Assembly (NCBI GenBank): GCA_022376925.1 | Contig: JAIOJX010000005.1 | Span: forward strand, 157,867,501-157,931,500 | From: Tragulus kanchil | Lineage: Eukaryota; Chordata; Mammalia; Artiodactyla; Tragulidae | Direction: 5' to 3' | Length of the DNA: 64,000 nucleotides | Part shown: positions 35,737 to 47,951 of the stretch, one piece after another | How the letters are laid out: each line of letters begins with the position of its first letter | Numbering within the stretch: position 1 is the stretch's first letter | Notes under the pieces: model-generated | The model's database searches: none | Seen by the model: the letters and a program-made list of their open reading frames with translations, nothing else | Told to the model about the DNA's origin: nothing | Program-made: the position numbers and the translations under genes

Positions 35737-37415
35737 AGGCCTCCCAAAATAGGAAACAGAGGCAAAGGTGAGCTGCAGAAATGGGAACAGAACCCCAGTA
35801 ATGAATGGAAATGGTAGGGAAGAGCTTCAAGGACCTCCACCCCACCTTCTGGAGTGAATAAAGAAATAATAGTTTCACTCACTTTTCTTTTTGGAAGGTG
35901 AAGAAGAAGGAAGGATTTCTAGATTTTAGAGGTTAAAAAGAAACAAACAAACTTGAACACAGGTTTATTTGTGAATTACATAGTCATTTTCCCATTCTAT
36001 TTACTTTGGAAATGGTAATCTAAAGAAGACACTGGTTAAGTAGTTAATAATTCTCTCAGTGGAGAGTTAGGCCTGTGTATATTTAAATTTTACCACATGT
36101 TGCCTAGCATTGATTGCTATGACCTTTCATAACATTTATAGCTTGAATCACCCAATTTAGCCATTAATTACATGATAGATCTTATATGCCCCTATAATTT
36201 TTATGGTTCCTGGACCTCACTGTGTATCCTTTGATAATATTTACTCATCAGATATCTTGTTGAATCCCTTTAGCCCTCTAACATCCCTGAATTTAGGTGG
36301 CTGGATAGCAGTCATTTTTTTCTAGGAAAATCCTTTTAACACTGCTACTTTTTCCCCCCAGTGTTAGAAGGAGAAACTAGGAAATGGAAATATTCTTGCT
36401 GCAAAAATATACTTAAAGAGCTTGTGTCTTTTGCCCACTTAAAGTGAGAAATTTCTTTCAACAAGACTAGAAGATTCCCTATGAAGAACCATAGGTAAGT
36501 TAATTTTCACAAATTAAAAGTTCCCAAGAAATAAAGAAAGAAGAATCCCTCTTTTGGAGCTAGGATTTGAGCCTGTGTGTCTTTTGCCCAGAAAAGCAAT
36601 ACACTTTTGTTGGAATTTTGTGTTTGGTACATTCTGTAAGGAAGTTAACATGAGTATACCAGATTTCCAATTTGAGATCTCACTTTGAAATATATTGAGC
36701 TGGCCAGAAAGTTCGTTTGTTTGTGAAAACTCAAACTTTTTGGCCAACCCAATATTTTGGCACTGTAGTTCTCCCAGCACTTATTTATGGAACTTAGGAA
36801 ATCCTGAATCAGGAAGCCAGATACGGAACTGTTGGGCATGGGACTGTGGGTCTGTCAAGTAGAAAACAAAAAAGGGAATACATCTATTCCCCTAGCTCAT
36901 ATGAAGGAGAGCTTTAGTCTCCTTCATATGAGCTAGAGGCCTCCAACATAGGAAACAGAGGCAAAGGTGAGCTGCAGAAATGGGAACAGAACCCCAGTAA
37001 TGAATGGAAATGGTAGGGAAGAGCTTCAAGGACCTCCACCCCACCTTCTGGAGTGAATAAAGAAATAATAGTTTCACTCACTTTTCTTTTTGGAAGGTGA
37101 AGAAGAAGGAAGGATTTCTAGATTTTAGAGGTTAAAAAGAAACAAACAAACTTGAACACAGGTTTATTTGTGAATTACATAGTCATTTTCCCATTCTATT
37201 TACTTTGGAAATGGTAATCTAAAGAAGACACTGGTTAAGTAGTTAATAATTCTCTCAGTGGAGAGTTAGGCCTGTGTATATTTAAATTTTACCACATGTT
37301 GCCTAGCATTGATTGCTATGACCTTTCATAACATTTATAGCTTGAATCACCCAATTTAGCCATTAATTACATGATAGATCTTATATGCCCCTATAATTTT
37401 TATGGTTCCTGGACC

Positions 37416-39550
37416 TCACTGTGTATCCTTTGATAATATTTACTCATCAGATATCTTGTTGAATCCCTTTAGCCCTCTAACATCCCTGAATTTAGGTGGC
37501 TGGATAGCAGTCATTTTTTTCTAGGAAAATCCTTTTAACACTGCTACTTTTTCCCCCCAGTGTTAGAAGGAGAAACTAGGAAATGGAAATATTCTTTCTG
37601 CAAAAAATATACTTAAAGAGAACTGTATGTACAAGTCCCATGATTAATAAAATCATCAGTGCTTTTCCAGTCATCATTATAAATGGTACAGGTTCACTAG
37701 ATCAGGGTGCTTTCTGTGGATACAAGGTTAGCTCAAGGGACACTGGACCAGAAGTAAAACCGGATTGCTTGTCGGCTGCCAGAAATTCTGGGCAGAGTGC
37801 CAGGCTTGGTTCACCTTTAAAAATTCATCTCCCAGTATGAAAATAGAGGGCTTGATCCCTGTAGGGAGCAGTGGTAGCAGGACTTCCTTTGGCCCAGAGG
37901 ACTTTCATTGACGCAAGGAAAGGCGGGGGGGACTGATTGGTGTGGACCAGCGGCTTTGACCTCATTTAAGAGCTGCAATATTTTCTCTAGCAGCCTTACT
38001 TCATTATGTTTCAAATTATAATTTCATAAGCTAATAATTGTACTTCCAAATAATGTGGGTCATATATACACATCAATATGTTCTGCCTGATAGGAAGCTG
38101 TAGGTTTAACTTCTAATAGTCATAGAAATTCTATGCACATTATGAAACTATTAGGATGTAACAGCTGTTTTAGTTCATTTCACCCTGCAAAAGAAATGTG
38201 ATGCAGGCTAAAATGATCAGTAATTATGTATTTTGAAGGCTAAACCTCCAGTTACAGAAGCAGCTAATTTACACATTAGATACTGATAAAACTACAGTAA
38301 GTTATGAGTTTCAAAGTTAGTGTTATCTCCTGCCTAAGACTGTGAAAGCAAATCTGTACCAAAGACAGTTTCTTTGAAATGCTGTTTTACATTGCCTATT
38401 GTAATTTTGAAGTTGCAAATCAACAGTAATGAAGAACTGCTTGATAGCTTTCTAAAGAAAAAATTAGAGGAATTAGTAGATTTGAAGGATTTCACTGTGT
38501 ATCCTTTGATAATATTTACTCATCAGATATCTTGTTGAATCCCTTTAGCCCTCTAACATCCCTGAATTTAGGTGGCTGGATAGCAGTCATTTTTTTCTAG
38601 GAAAATCCTTTTAACACTGCTACTTTTTCCCCCCAGTGTTAGAAGGAGAAACTAGGAAATGGAAATATTCTTTCTGCAAAAAATATACTTAAAGAGAACT
38701 GTATGTACAAGTCCCATGATTAATAAAATCATCAGTGCTTTTCCAGTCATCATTATAAATGGTACAGGTTCACTAGATCAGGGTGCTTTCTGTGGATACA
38801 AGGTTAGCTCAAGGGACACTGGACCAGAAGTAAAACCGGATTGCTTGTCGGCTGCCAGAAATTCTGGGCAGAGTGCCAGGCTTGGTTCACCTTTAAAAAT
38901 TCATCTCCCAGTATGAAAATAGAGGGCTTGATCCCTGTAGGGAGCAGTGGTAGCAGGACTTCCTTTGGCCCAGAGGACTTTCATTGACGCAAGGAAAGGC
39001 GGGGGGGACTGATTGGTGTGGACCAGCGGCTTTGACCTCATTTAAGAGCTGCAATATTTTCTCTAGCAGCCTTACTTCATTATGTTTCAAATTATAATTT
39101 CATAAGCTAATAATTGTACTTCCAAATAATGTGGGTCATATATACACATCAATATGTTCTGCCTGATAGGAAGCTGTAGGTTTAACTTCTAATAGTCATA
39201 GAAATTCTATGCACATTATGAAACTATTAGGATGTAACAGCTGTTTTAGTTCATTTCACCCTGCAAAAGAAATGTGATGCAGGCTAAAATGATCAGTAAT
39301 TATGTATTTTGAAGGCTAAACCTCCAGTTACAGAAGCAGCTAATTTACACATTAGATACTGATAAAACTACAGTAAGTTATGAGTTTCAAAGTTAGTGTT
39401 ATCTCCTGCCTAAGACTGTGAAAGCAAATCTGTACCAAAGACAGTTTCTTTGAAATGCTGTTTTACATTGCCTATTGTAATTTTGAAGTTGCAAATCAAC
39501 AGTAATGAAGAACTGCTTGATAGCTTTCTAAAGAAAAAAATTAGAGGAAT
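37416..39550. repeat. Tandem duplication event 16 (offset 1076-1077)
   Basis: Copy A 37416-38473 and copy B 38492-39550. Copy A lacks an A near its end. The sequence after 38473 is a shortened version of 39551-39585 that rejoins copy B at GGATTTCACT. The first 205 bp occur three times. Confidence 0.96.
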
Positions 39551-41471
39551 GTTGGTGGGAGTAGGATTTAGAAGGATTTCACTTTATTTCTGTTGATCAG
39601 TGCCTGCCATCTGCCTTCCACTTAATGTTGTCGAAGCATGCATGCGTTTCCCAGTTCTGAACAGATGATGTGCATGGTTTGTTGAGATATATGTGCATTC
39701 TGGATGTGTGTGTGTGTGTATATATACCTACGGTGCTTAAAATCACACTTGAAGTGTAAAACAGATAATGAGTCTCCATTTTGGGCTAATTTGCATATTC
39801 AGCTCTTAGACACAAAACCAAAGTCTACAATGACACTGATTTTCTTTTCTACTTTAGAATCAGCACTAACCAGCTGTCAACAAATATTCTGATTAAACAG
39901 GCTTCTTTATTGGGAGTTTGGGGGCATGTTCATTGTATAAACACATTGTTTTCTTTGCTTTCAAGGGGCTTATTTTCTGTATGATTCATAGATGCATCAT
40001 ACCGGTAAGCTGTCATGCACAAAATGTATTTTCTCTGTAAACTTCCTTTTACCATTGATTTCTCTAGGGCAAAAATATGGCTCAGAACGGAATATTCCAT
40101 CTCAGGATATCTGGCTGAAATAAAGGTGGTAAATAAATGTATCGGCTTGCTTTAAGTAAACCAAAAAATTTAAACTGTAGTTTCACAGACTGGACTTTTC
40201 CAGATTTTTAAAGATAATTTAACAGTTCCTTTTATACGCTAAGATGTGATTGGACTACAGAAATTTTCATGTCAAAATACTAGTTTCTCTTCTGTGTGTG
40301 AAAAAAGAAGTGAAAGTTAGTCGTTCAGTCTTCTCTATTGATTAGTGAATTTTCCTGCCTAACAGGAAACTGTTTTAGTTCATTTCACCCTGCAAAAGAA
40401 ATGTGATGCAGGCTAAAATGATCAGTAATTATGTATTTTGAAGGCTAAACCTCCAGTTACAGAAGCAGCTAATTTACACATTAGATACTGATAAAACTAC
40501 AGTAAGTTATGAGTTTCAAAGTTAGTGTTATCTCCTGCCTAAGACTGTGAAAGCAAATCTGTACCAAAGACAGTTTCTTTGAAATGCTGTTTTACATTGC
40601 CTATTGTAATTTTGAAGTTGCAAATCAACAGTAATGAAGAACTGCTTGATAGCTTTCTAAAGAAAAAAATTAGAGGAATGTTGGTGGGAGTAGGATTTAG
40701 AAGGATTTCACTTTATTTCTGTTGATCAGTGCCTGCCATCTGCCTTCCACTTAATGTTGTCGAAGCATGCATGCGTTTCCCAGTTCTGAACAGATGATGT
40801 GCATGGTTTGTTGAGATATATGTGCATTCTGGATGTGTGTGTGTGTGTATATATACCTACGGTGCTTAAAATCACACTTGAAGTGTAAAACAGATAATGA
40901 GTCTCCATTTTGGGCTAATTTGCATATTCAGCTCTTAGACACAAAACCAAAGTCTACAATGACACTGATTTTCTTTTCTACTTTAGAATCAGCACTAACC
41001 AGCTGTCAACAAATATTCTGATTAAACAGGCTTCTTTATTGGGAGTTTGGGGGCATGTTCATTGTATAAACACATTGTTTTCTTTGCTTTCAAGGGGCTT
41101 ATTTTCTGTATGATTCATAGATGCATCATACCGGTAAGCTGTCATGCACAAAAATGTATTTTTCTCTGTAAACTTCCTTTTTACCATTGATTTCTCTAGG
41201 GCAAAAATATGGCTCAGAACGGAATATTCCATCTCAGGATATCTGGCTGAAATAAAGGTGGTAAATAAATGTATCGGCTTGCTTTAAGTAAACCAAAAAA
41301 TTTAAACTGTAGTTTCACAGACTGGACTTTTCCAGATTTTTAAAGATAATTTAACAGTTCCTTTTATACGTCTAAGATGTGATTGGACTACAGAAATTTT
41401 CATGTCAAAATACTAGTTTCTCTTCTGTGTGTGAAAAAAAAAGAAGTGAAAGTTAGTCGTTCAGTCTTCTC
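39241..41471. repeat. Tandem duplication event 17 (offset 1129-1136)
   Basis: Copy A 39241-40335 and copy B 40370-41471. Copy A's last 320 bp lack single bases in several homopolymers (about 40020-40050, 40240, 40305). 34 bp of filler at 40336-40369. The segment 39241-39550 has three copies. Confidence 0.96.
39704..39727. repeat. TG/TA dinucleotide run (copy at 40833-40856)
   Basis: ATGTGTGTGTGTGTGTATAT microsatellite, duplicated in event 17. Confidence 0.8.
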
Positions 41472-43425
41472 CGACTCTTTGTGAGTCTGTGGACTGTAGC
41501 CCGCCTGGCTCCTCTGTCCATGGAGTTCTCCAGGCAAGATTACTGGAGCCATCCCCTTCTTCAGGGGATCTTCCTGACCCGGGGATTGAACTCAGGTCTC
41601 CTGCATTGCAGGCAAATTCTGTATCATCTGAGCCACCAGAGAAGTCCAGGGTAAAGTCAGTGATGCTGCTAAACCTCCTACGGTGTCCAAGACAGCCTGC
41701 TACAACAGAGTTATCCAGCTGACAGTGTCAGTTTTGCCAAGGGTGAGAAACTCTGATTTAAGAGAAGGTTGTAGTAATTTTATATGTGAAGAGGACTTGA
41801 TTAGATTGTTTTTGGTTAAAATGGAGAAAAGGAATTATTGTTAGAAACATTTAAAAGGAGAAGCAGTTAGACTTGATACCTGATTGGATATTGAGAGGGA
41901 AAACAAGAAACTGGGTCAAAGAGAGCTTCAGAGTTTAGAAGCTATCTGGCTGGAAAGTGGGATGGCATTAGTGGAGAGAAGTTGTGAGAGAGCCAGTTTG
42001 AATTAGTTGCAGAATTGTTATTTACGAAATGGTGACACTCAGCTTTTCATCTACTTTACTTTTATGTAGTGGGATTTTTATTTTACACTTGGTGCCAGAA
42101 TTGTTTTGGATTTTTGCATTAAAGAATTGCTAACTAGTACCAAACATTTGGTTGCAAACAATTTCCTCTTTCTGAAATGTGCTTCTTTCATCTTTCCTAG
42201 TGAAATCTTATCCCTTTGTTTAGTAAGCTGAAATGCCATTTCCTGCAGGAAATCTTCCTTTATTTCTGCAAATGAAATAAAAATAATTTTTCTTTATTGA
42301 GAAGACACTGACCAAGTGCCTACCATGTGACAGGCATTGTGCTAGGTACTAGAGCTGCAATGTAAAGCTTTAAACCTGTCCTCTCCCTTATGAAGTTTAA
42401 AGTGTGATTGGACTACAGAAATTTTCATGTCAAAATACTAGTTTCTCTTCTGTGTGAAAAAAGAAGTGAAAGTTAGTCGTTCAGTCTTCTCCGACTCTTT
42501 GTGAGTCTGTGGACTGTAGCCCGCCTGGCTCCTCTGTCCATGGAGTTCTCCAGGCAAGATTACTGGAGCCATCCCCTTCTTCAGGGGATCTTCCTGACCC
42601 GGGGATTGAACTCAGGTCTCCTGCATTGCAGGCAAATTCTGTATCATCTGAGCCACCAGAGAAGTCCAGGGTAAAGTCAGTGATGCTGCTAAACCTCCTA
42701 CGGTGTCCAAGACAGCCTGCTACAACAGAGTTATCCAGCTGACAGTGTCAGTTTTGCCAAGGGTGAGAAACTCTGATTTAAGAGAAGGTTGTAGTAATTT
42801 TATATGTGAAGAGGACTTGATTAGATTGTTTTTGGTTAAAATGGAGAAAAGGAATTATTGTTAGAAACATTTAAAAGGAGAAGCAGTTAGACTTGATACC
42901 TGATTGGATATTGAGAGGGAAAACAAGAAACTGGGTCAAAGAGAGCTTCAGAGTTTAGAAGCTATCTGGCTGGAAAGTGGGATGGCATTAGTGGAGAGAA
43001 GTTGTGAGAGAGCCAGTTTGAATTAGTTGCAGAATTGTTATTTACGAAATGGTGACACTCAGCTTTTCATCTACTTTACTTTTATGTAGTGGGATTTTTA
43101 TTTTACACTTGGTGCCAGAATTGTTTTGGATTTTTGCATTAAAGAATTGCTAACTAGTACCAAACATTTGGTTGCAAACAATTTCCTCTTTCTGAAATGT
43201 GCTTCTTTCATCTTTCCTAGTGAAATCTTATCCCTTTGTTTAGTAAGCTGAAATGCCATTTCCTGCAGGAAATCTTCCTTTATTTCTGCAAATGAAATAA
43301 AAATAATTTTTCTTTATTGAGAAGACACTGACCAAGTGCCTACCATGTGACAGGCATTGTGCTAGGTACTAGAGCTGCAATGTAAAGCTTTAAACCTGTC
43401 CTCTCCCTTATGAAGTTTAAAGTGT
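41378..43425. repeat. Tandem duplication event 18 (offset 1020-1025)
   Basis: Copy A 41378-42405 and copy B 42403-43425, sharing TGT. Copy B lacks one TG unit and three A's in its first 65 bp. The remainder appears identical. Both copies hold an antisense Bov-tA. Confidence 0.97.
41446..41650 (-). repeat. Bov-tA SINE, antisense (copy at about 42466-42670)
   Basis: GTGAAAGTTAGTCGTTCAGT, GGACTGTAGCCCGCCTGGCT, GGGGATTGAACTCAGGTCTC, GAGCCACCAGAGAAGTCC. Open frames of 77 codons at 41489 and 42509 are this SINE. Its first 20 bases also end copy A of event 17. Confidence 0.88.
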
Positions 43426-44230
43426 AATAGGAGACTCAGATATTAAGCAAAAATAATTACAAATAAAGGAAGAGTCATAGGCTATAAGAGTAATAAATGC
43501 AAAGAAGGAAAAATACAAGTGAGCATTATTGCCAGAGCAGAAGAATACAGTTCCATCTGGCCAAGTCAGGGAAGGTCTTTTAGGGAGGTGATGCTTAAGT
43601 AGAGACCTAAGTGATAATGGGGAGTTAATCAGACAAAGGCAAGAGGGGAAAGAAATTGGAACATAGACAAATAGGAAGCCCTTGAGGAGAGAAATACCTT
43701 GGTCTGAATAAGGCAATGAAAAGAAGTTAGTATGGCTGAAGAGCAGTGGTGTGAGGTATAGGGGAGGTGGATAATGGCCAGATTGTTTAGACCTGGAGGG
43801 CCATGTCAAAGAAGTTGGTCCCTGGGTTAAGGTGGATGGTAATAAAGCCAGGGAGATGGGCAGGGGGCCTTTGCTACAGTGCAGGAAGTCAGGTGATTAC
43901 TTATATAAGGATGGTGGCAGGGCGTTAGAGAGAAATGGATGGATTCAAGATGTGCTCTTCAGCTTGTGAGACTTCCAAGCAGTGATAGATACAAGGTTGG
44001 AGCTAAATGGAACAAAGTAGAGTGAGAGGGAAGTTGGGAGTCTGAGCAGAGTGGAGAAAGGCAGGAAGTAGGTGCCACAGCAGTTGAAGAATAAGCTTTG
44101 TAGGCAAAGTCTGTCATTCAAGGTTGGGTTGACCGTCTTATTTGAAATTGGGCAGCATGATTCCATCTGCCTTGTGTGGTTTTCCCTGGTGCGGTTCAAT
44201 TTCTTAGGTTCAGAGAAATAAGTGGTTGAG
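43320..44230 (-). repeat. L2/CR1-like LINE, antisense, old
   Basis: Series of motifs in the order of antisense L2-type LINE: AGTGCCTACCATGTGACAGG, GCATTGTGCTAGGTACTAGA, GGGAAGGTCTTTTAGGGAGG, AGTAGAGACCTAAGTGATAA, GGATGGTGGCAGGGCGTTAG, GAAATGGATGGATTCAAGAT. The 130- and 84-codon minus frames may be decayed LINE coding sequence. The part left of 43425 is also in event 18. Confidence 0.6.
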
Positions 44231-44435
44231 GGGTAGGTGGGAGTTTGGTTAGTTCAGTGCATTGGAAGATGGGAGAGGCAGGAAAGTGGAGAGGATTTGC
44301 AAAGGCCTAAAAGAAAAGTAGAGATAATTGTCCCTGGGACAATAGTAATAATTGCCCGCATCCAGGTACTGTTTTCTACTTTCTATTTTTGTCTTATGTT
44401 GACAAAACATACTACTGCCTTGACCATCTTGACCA

Positions 44436-44530
44436 CTGCCTGGTGGGCTACAGTCCATGGGGTCGCAAAGAGTCAGACACGATCGAACATGTGCGCACAC
44501 ATGCACCCATCCATCCATCCACCCACTCAC
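44436..44530 (+). repeat. Bov-tA fragment followed by CATC repeat
   Basis: GGTGGGCTACAGTCCATGGG, AAAGAGTCAGACACGATCGA, then CATCCATCCATCCACCCACT. 3' end of Bov-tA only. Confidence 0.75.
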
Positions 44531-45184
44531 ACAGCTCTTTTGACGTGACTGTTAACTATGAACAAGATGTAGCTATTTTCTTGCTTTCTTATATCTCTTG
44601 AAAACAGATCCTGGGGCTTATCTTTAAATATAAAACTTATGTAAATCTCTGTGTGTGCCCAGAATCTGAAAAGAATGCAAACTAAGAAAAAGCAGTAGGT
44701 TTACTTGAAACTGAGAATATGGCCCAGATGGTTCCTGTTTCCATGGCCCACATCGTACCTAGAAAAATGGTGCATTGTTTGCAGACTTTTCTGTGGCTTG
44801 GTCAGTTGAGAGATTATTTTGAACCTTGTCATTGGACAGTACTCATTATTTGACTGTTATCCCATTGGTTTTGATCAGTTTGTTATTTATGTTGTCATCT
44901 TAGAAAAGACATGACAAATAGATATGACATCTTAGGAAGAGATCTTGGGAATGTGTTTTATTGCTGTCATAATGTATTTTAAAATATACCCTGCAGAATC
45001 TGGGTCTAAAGAACTCTGACTCACATATTGATCTTTGGAGGTCTGGAGCTTGTTTTGTTTTGTTTTTTCAAATACAAATTGTAGATGTCTTATTTTTAAA
45101 ATGACATTATCTGAAAAGTGTTGGTGATCAGATGGCTGACTTCTGAGAACTGAGTGCTTCTACATAATTATTTTATGTTCTGAA

Positions 45185-45340
45185 ACAACTTAAATAATAT
45201 TCTTAAAACATCTCGTGGAGATGGGTTTGATTATTCTCATTTTACAGAGCCTCAGAAAGGTTAAGTGCTTTTCTAAAAGATCTCAAAAGCAGAAGGGCCT
45301 AGAGTTCTAGTCAGGTATGTCTAGCATCAGACAGTTATAT
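45185..45340 (-). repeat. MIR-like SINE, antisense
   Basis: ATTCTCATTTTACAGAGCCT, CAGAAAGGTTAAGTGCTTTT and GGGCCTAGAGTTCTAGTCAG follow the MIR consensus. Confidence 0.65.
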
Positions 45341-45521
45341 CATATAATGTCACGGAGAAAGAACCCATTTGCATGTACATCTAGCTATTTAGTTAGTTCC
45401 CTCTTACTTGTGAAGTTTAGCAGATATGTGCTTGGGACTGGGACCTGATTGTTTCTTAGAAGTTTTGTTTATAATACTGCCTTTATCAAGTGATTTTAAC
45501 AGAGTCCACATTATTATATCC

Positions 45522-45708
45522 TGAAAGTGAAAGAAAGGTCACTCAGTCATGTCTTTGTGACCCCATGGACAAGCCATGGAATTCCCCAGGCAAGAATACT
45601 GGAGTGGGTAGATGTTCCCTTCTCTAGGGGATCTTCCTGACTCAGTGGTTAAAGCCGGGTCTCCTGCGTTGCAGGTGAATTCTTTACCATCTGCGCCTCC
45701 AAGAAGCC
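45522..45708 (-). repeat. Bov-tA SINE, antisense
   Basis: GAAAGTGAAAGAAAGGTCAC, GTCTTTGTGACCCCATGGAC, GGCAAGAATACTGGAGTGGG, GGGTCTCCTGCGTTGCAGGT. Internal 20-bp loss between GGACAAGCCATGG blocks. Confidence 0.85.
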
Positions 45709-45849
45709 TTGTCTTTATGGATAGCTAGAGCCTCTTCAGAGACTTTTTGTAGGCTGTATACTATCATGTTGTCAAATACCTGGAAGAAGGAGAGTTATTG
45801 TTTATTAGCTTAGATACGGTTTATAGCACAGGTAATACCCACAGTTTTC

Positions 45850-46015
45850 CAGACACTTTTCCTTTGGGCTTACCTGGGAACTAAGCATTTATTGCCCAGC
45901 TATTATGTTTCACAAATGAGGAAAATGAGACTCGGATAACCTAATGAACATAGATTTTCACAGCTTACAATATCTGGGATTGAAGTCCAAGTCTGTTTGA
46001 CTCGAAAGTCTTGTG
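45850..46015 (-). repeat. MIR-like SINE, antisense
   Basis: GCATTTATTGCCCAGCTATT, CACAAATGAGGAAAATGAGA, TTGAAGTCCAAGTCTGTTTG. Confidence 0.55.
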
Positions 46016-46019
46016 TATG

Positions 46020-47951
46020 TCTGTGTGTGTGTTTCTAAACTCACAGTGCTGTTTTTTCTATCTTTGCTTATCATCAGGTGGCATTATTGTTTCTTTTGTG
46101 AGGATTCCAAGACATTTAAAAATTGTTTTATTCTGGATTTCAGGATTCTGAAGTAATAGCTCTTACTGAAGGGCAATAAAAACACACATGCACACATACT
46201 TTATAGGATAAGGAGAATATCCATATGCTATATATATTTTAATCTTCTAAAAGCACTTAGTATCTTCAGTAGATCTAGATTCTGGCAGCTGCCAGATATA
46301 CATTTGAATGCTTAAATTAATAGGTCAAGATTTTAATTTTGCTGCTCTGGTTAGTGAATGGTGCCAGATTAAACTCCTTTCCAGAGAGTGAGATGCATCC
46401 TGGTATCATTTTATCCAGTTCATTTATATTCTGATGACAGGGTATGCAGACAGGCAATATTAAAAGGTTAAGATGCACTTCTGGAATGTGCTGCTAGTCC
46501 CCTCAGAAACTTTTCTAGTTCCCAAAGACAATATCTGTGGCCCATCATGTATGGGGTGCCCTTGTTATCTGAATATTTATTGTTTCGTGCTGTGTAGTCA
46601 CTGAGGTTGCGTAGAGAAACAGAAGTTATCATAATATAGAAGTGGTTCACTGATCAACTGTCCGCATGGAAATTTATTTCCCACTCACATAGTCTTTCCT
46701 GCTGAATACTATCCCGTGCCCTTCCTGTTAGTTATAACGTTTCACTGATTGTTGGAAAGATGTAAAATTATTGTATTCAATTGCAAAGTCAAATGGCAGA
46801 TTTTGCAAAAATACTGGAGATAAAAATTTAATGAAACCAAGAAAAATGATGCTGAAGAACTGTTGCCAGGCTTGCAGGCAGAGCCATTGGCAATGCAAAT
46901 CTGGCAGCCTTATCCAGTGAACAACTGAAGTAGAGAAAATCCGCCAGAGTAATGACATGTTGGGTATTCAAAAGAAGGATCTGATTATTAAAAATTAGAG
47001 GAAATTTTATGATGTCCAGGTATTTTTGGAAGAATCTCTCTCACTGTAATTGTGCTAGTGCTAATTGAATATATATTCTATCTGATAATTATTTACTGCT
47101 ACTCCTGTACATAGTTGCATTTATTAATCAAACTATTAAATGGAAAATAAAATACACTCATATTTGATATTTCAGTTTTTTATCTTAATGAGACTCTACC
47201 CCTCGCCCATTCACTATGAGACTTCTGTCCCTATTTTAAGTGAGTAGACTTTAAAAGTCCTTTACAGATGATTGTTGTCCTCACATAAATGAGACCCTTC
47301 TGTAATGGTTATACATTTTATGTATTTGTATGTTGTTCCTCTCTTAGTTATGCTGTTAATGAGCAGCGATAACAGAAACTGTTGTGGTGAGTTAGTTGTG
47401 GGGTTGACTCATCCTGAGTAATGTTGTCTTTTAACCAGTAATGCAAAGAAACTGACCCTTGCTGAGCAGTTGTGTCTTTTAGTAGGATGGCCAACTGGCA
47501 GATTACAATTCTGTCTTGGAGAAGGAACTTCAGGTCACTCATTAAATCAAAAGATATTACATAAATAAAAATTTCCAGTTGGGGGTGGCTGAGGGGGCAG
47601 TAGTATTGGTTTTGAAGTCTTTGTTTTTACTTAGTAACATTGCCTATAGCTTTAATGTTACTCAGATTCCAAGATGAATACATTTTGCAGCATCCTAATC
47701 CATTTGAAAAGGAAAATGTGCTTGTAATAACTTTACCAGCCTTAATTTGGCCCACTGGTAGACTTGACAGTCTCAGCTGCAACAGCCACAGTGGAATCTA
47801 ATGTCCCCTCTGGCTGCTTTCACCACAGCCAAGGTCCTGGATGCCCATTATTTCTGGAAATGATGTTTCTTCTCTCTCTCTCTTTTTAATCTTGGAGTCT
47901 GTGAAATACCCCAAGGTAGTGTTGATGTCAGAGAATTAAGTATTTTCTCGG
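46020..47951. other. Intronic sequence without recognised features
   Basis: AT-rich, single-copy by eye, with no duplication and no repeat family I can name. Minus-strand frames of 60-76 codons (46468, 46728, 47348) have no recognisable motif. Contains a short CT run near 47873-47884. Confidence 0.55.

Larger units (their letters stand above)
35225..37620. repeat. Tandem duplication event 15 (offset 1200-1211)
   Basis: Copy A 35225-36420 and copy B 36436-37620. Copy B lost about 11 bp of a T-rich tract after its first 12 bases. Copy A shows a substitution and a missing A in its last 30 bases. Both copies contain the mariner remnant and the perfect hairpin. Confidence 0.96.

Noticed and set aside
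3383..43425. A novel mobile element or satellite with a ~1.1 kb unit
   Set aside because: The units share size only. Each event has its own sequence, there are no common ends, and no terminal repeats or encoded protein.
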